Assembly: GCF_042684645.1 (NCBI RefSeq) | Contig: NZ_JBHULV010000052.1 | Location: forward strand, 205,229 to 269,228 | Source: Pseudopedobacter alpinus | GTDB taxonomy: Bacteria; Bacteroidota; Bacteroidia; Sphingobacteriales; Sphingobacteriaceae | Direction: 5' to 3' | DNA length: 64,000 bases | Part shown: in pieces, positions 62,438 to 64,000 of the stretch | How the letters are laid out: the number at the start of each line of letters is the position of its first letter | How positions within the stretch are numbered: the stretch's first letter is position 1 | Translations under genes and position numbers: made by a program | The notes under the pieces: generated by a model | What the model was told of the DNA's origin: nothing | The model's input: the letters and a program-made list of their open reading frames with translations, nothing else | Database searches by the model: none

Positions 62438-62602
62438 TTAGATATTCTTTTTTAAAACTTTTTTGCCTAACGAAATCACAAGTAAAAAAAACATCGCCCA
62501 AAACATGTAAATTATTGTTTCAGAATAATCTTCGTTGATACTCATATATGCAAACAAAAAGCACATAAAACAGATAATAGAAAGCAAATAAATTAAACGC
62601 AT
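62438..62602 (-). CDS. 54-residue two-helix membrane protein
   Basis: A small open frame in the 350-base gap between the ABC-F gene and the AraC-family gene. It starts MRLIYLLSIICFMCFLFAYM and ends GKKVLKKNI. Two hydrophobic helices (about 3-20 and 28-45) are separated by the polar SINEDYSETI, and the end is basic, as expected for a real inner membrane protein with cytoplasmic positive tail. No family name is recognised. The amphipathic, positive-inside design argues for coding, but conservation was not checked. Confidence 0.6.
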   Translation of the reverse strand: MRLIYLLSIICFMCFLFAYMSINEDYSETIIYMFWAMFFLLVISLGKKVLKKNI

Positions 62603-62694
62603 TAAAAATAAATTTTAACGAAATTAACTTATCGTTAACTTTTTATATCATAATTGGTTTAATAGACTAATTTATTCTCTATCTGGAACATTTT

Positions 62695-63729
62695 TCAATG
62701 CTGTTGAGAGGAATTTCTCTTAATTTTTTTAGAAAAATCTTTTGGATTGATATTATAGGCGGCTTTAAATAGTCTAGAAAAATAGCTTTTATTGGATATG
62801 CCAATATTTCCTGAAATTTCACTAATATTTAGTTCTCCAAGCATTAATTGGTCTCTTGCATAATCTAATCTAATTTTGTTTAGATAATTATTAACAGTTA
62901 AGCCAAAAGTAAACCTAAAACCTTCTTGTAATTTTGTTGGGTTTGTACCTACTTTTTTTGCTAAATCTTTAATAGTTAGGGGAGCGTGTAGTTCTTGCTT
63001 TAATAGGCTTGCAGCTTTCTGAATTTGTATCATATCTGCCTTTCTTAAAATTCTTCTTTTAGGCTCTTCTTTCTGATCATCTTCAAAATCTTCTATTTGA
63101 ATACTTAAAATTTCATTAGACTTGCCTTCTAAAAATAACCTTCTAGTAAAACCATCTAAACCATTTACTTTTAAGCTATCAATACAGTTTGACATACCAA
63201 TACTGTAATTACCATGGTAAAAAAACAAACTTCTCGCATTTAAATCTCTAAAAAGCTTTCTTAAATTAACATTAACATGATTTAAATCGCAGTCAATTTT
63301 CTTTTTAAAATCTTTTCTGCTAATTTCTAAACTATTTAACTGTATTTTTTGATTGCGAGGGAATAAAAGAATATGTCCGTTTTTAGAAGTGCTGGCTACA
63401 ATTACATTCTGAAACTGATCTATAGTTTGAAGCTTATTTGTTTCTTCAAACCTATGTTTAACCGTTCCTTCAGAACAATATATAAATTTAAGTGGGTGAA
63501 TGTTATTCACAGAGAAATGAATTGACAAACTTTCTTTAAAACTGCAACTGTATTCTAATAATCCAAAACCATTGTCAAAATTAATACCTCTAATAAATCC
63601 AGTTCCATATTTTTCTGGAATGTTAATTTGATACTCTTGACAGCGGTTAAAGTAAACAGTGTCAAAAGCTTCCGCAAGATTGGAAATTACATCTTTTAAA
63701 GGTAAAGATTTTACGAAAATTTCTGTCAT
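62695..63729 (-). CDS. AraC-family transcriptional regulator
   Basis: A 344-residue regulator. The N-terminal part (about 1-215) has a cupin-like beta pattern of a ligand-sensing domain. The C-terminal AraC/XylS double helix-turn-helix (about 235-335) has LTIKDLAKKVGTNPTKLQEG and ISGNIGISNKSYFSRLFKAA. It lies at the edge of a region with no obvious target operon. Its ligand and regulon are unknown. Confidence 0.92.
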   Translation of the reverse strand: MTEIFVKSLPLKDVISNLAEAFDTVYFNRCQEYQINIPEKYGTGFIRGINFDNGFGLLEYSCSFKESLSIHFSVNNIHPLKFIYCSEGTVKHRFEETNKLQTIDQFQNVIVASTSKNGHILLFPRNQKIQLNSLEISRKDFKKKIDCDLNHVNVNLRKLFRDLNARSLFFYHGNYSIGMSNCIDSLKVNGLDGFTRRLFLEGKSNEILSIQIEDFEDDQKEEPKRRILRKADMIQIQKAASLLKQELHAPLTIKDLAKKVGTNPTKLQEGFRFTFGLTVNNYLNKIRLDYARDQLMLGELNISEISGNIGISNKSYFSRLFKAAYNINPKDFSKKIKRNSSQQH

Positions 63730-64000
63730 GAAAAAATATATGTACCGCTAAATTATATATTAAAAAGTATATTTTTCACGAAGATTTATGATTTATGAGT
63801 AATATGATACTTTGTGTTATAATTAATACTAAATGGATTAAATTTGTGCAAGGTTTTTTTCATAATTATTTGTTATTGTTAGCCTAATAAATAAATAGTT
63901 GGTTTTAAATAACGTGGCTATCATGTAATAACCTCAGGGTCAACGCATGAAAAAAGTAAAAAATCGTAGGGTTATTCACATAATGTTAGTTTCTGCTTAA
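63730..64000. other. Window-end region without a recognised gene
   Basis: These 271 bases are AT-rich. A weak inverted repeat with 7-base arms AATAACC (63927-63933) and GGTTATT (63970-63976) is present. The only ATG frame near the end (63949) gives 17 codons. A gene beginning beyond the window cannot be excluded. Confidence 0.4.

Noticed and set aside
63949..63999. Seventeen-codon ATG frame at the window end
   Set aside because: Too short and without ribosome-binding site; ends at the window edge with a stop, so not a partial gene.

Overview
This 64 kb window is an ordinary chromosomal stretch from an AT-rich Bacteroidota bacterium, most likely a Sphingobacteriaceae member of Pedobacter type. 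The lineage call is an inference. It rests on the mix of families (DUF4296 and DUF4920 proteins, an OmpA/PD40 protein, a GH20 hexosaminidase with PA14 domain, WbqC, QueE), on several TAnnTTTG-type -7 promoter elements in front of genes, and on the weak purine-rich ribosome-binding sites. No tRNA, rRNA or CRISPR array was seen.

Layout. 1-6412: a YoeB/YefM-type toxin-antitoxin pair, a pyrE operon, a NUDIX hydrolase, a transglutaminase-like protein and two coupled glycosyltransferases. 6475-9005: a four-gene partner-switching signalling operon (membrane protein, REC-SpoIIE phosphatase, STAS protein, ATPase-like protein). 9057-19173: housekeeping and metabolism (aspartate kinase, THUMP-like methyltransferase, GNAT, YggS, MutS2, sugar dehydrogenase, CoA-transferase A/B). 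19191-20094: four copies of a ~127 bp element around a frameshifted GIY-YIG nuclease gene. 20106-27477: metallo-hydrolase, dehydrogenase, MnmE, a HEPN/MNT module, an aldo/keto reductase and a HipBA module. 27483-42810: S41 peptidase, a 221 bp MITE-like element, EttA, ClpC, acyl-CoA carboxylase beta chain, TrxB, hexosaminidase, OmpA-family protein and QueE. 42917-49531: an accessory defence/mobile island. 49543-63729: nucleoside phosphorylase, RibD, PrmC, XerD, AroQ, MFS transporter, glycosyltransferase with lipid A-type acyltransferase, CorA, an ABC-F protein, a 54-residue membrane protein and an AraC-family regulator.

The most interesting part is the island at 42917-49531. A type ISP/IIG-like restriction-modification gene is cut in two, with a complete YhcG/DUF1016 PD-(D/E)XK nuclease gene placed exactly between the halves. 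Removing positions 44901-45925 would rejoin the halves in frame, and a CAAA direct repeat marks the two edges. The three reading frames are tightly coupled (TAA-T-ATG, then a 14 nt overlap). The downstream half also carries an in-frame insertion made of palindromic intergenic-type repeats. The same island holds a REP-associated tyrosine transposase (RAYT) flanked by exact inverted copies of a 33 bp palindrome. A near-identical third copy sits at the far left edge of the island, so the whole island is bracketed by this repeat.

Functional themes are three toxin-antitoxin modules (YefM/YoeB with an unusual H83Y toxin, HEPN/MNT, HipBA), one restriction island, two separate repeat families each next to a small nuclease or transposase gene, and otherwise core metabolism, envelope and translation genes.
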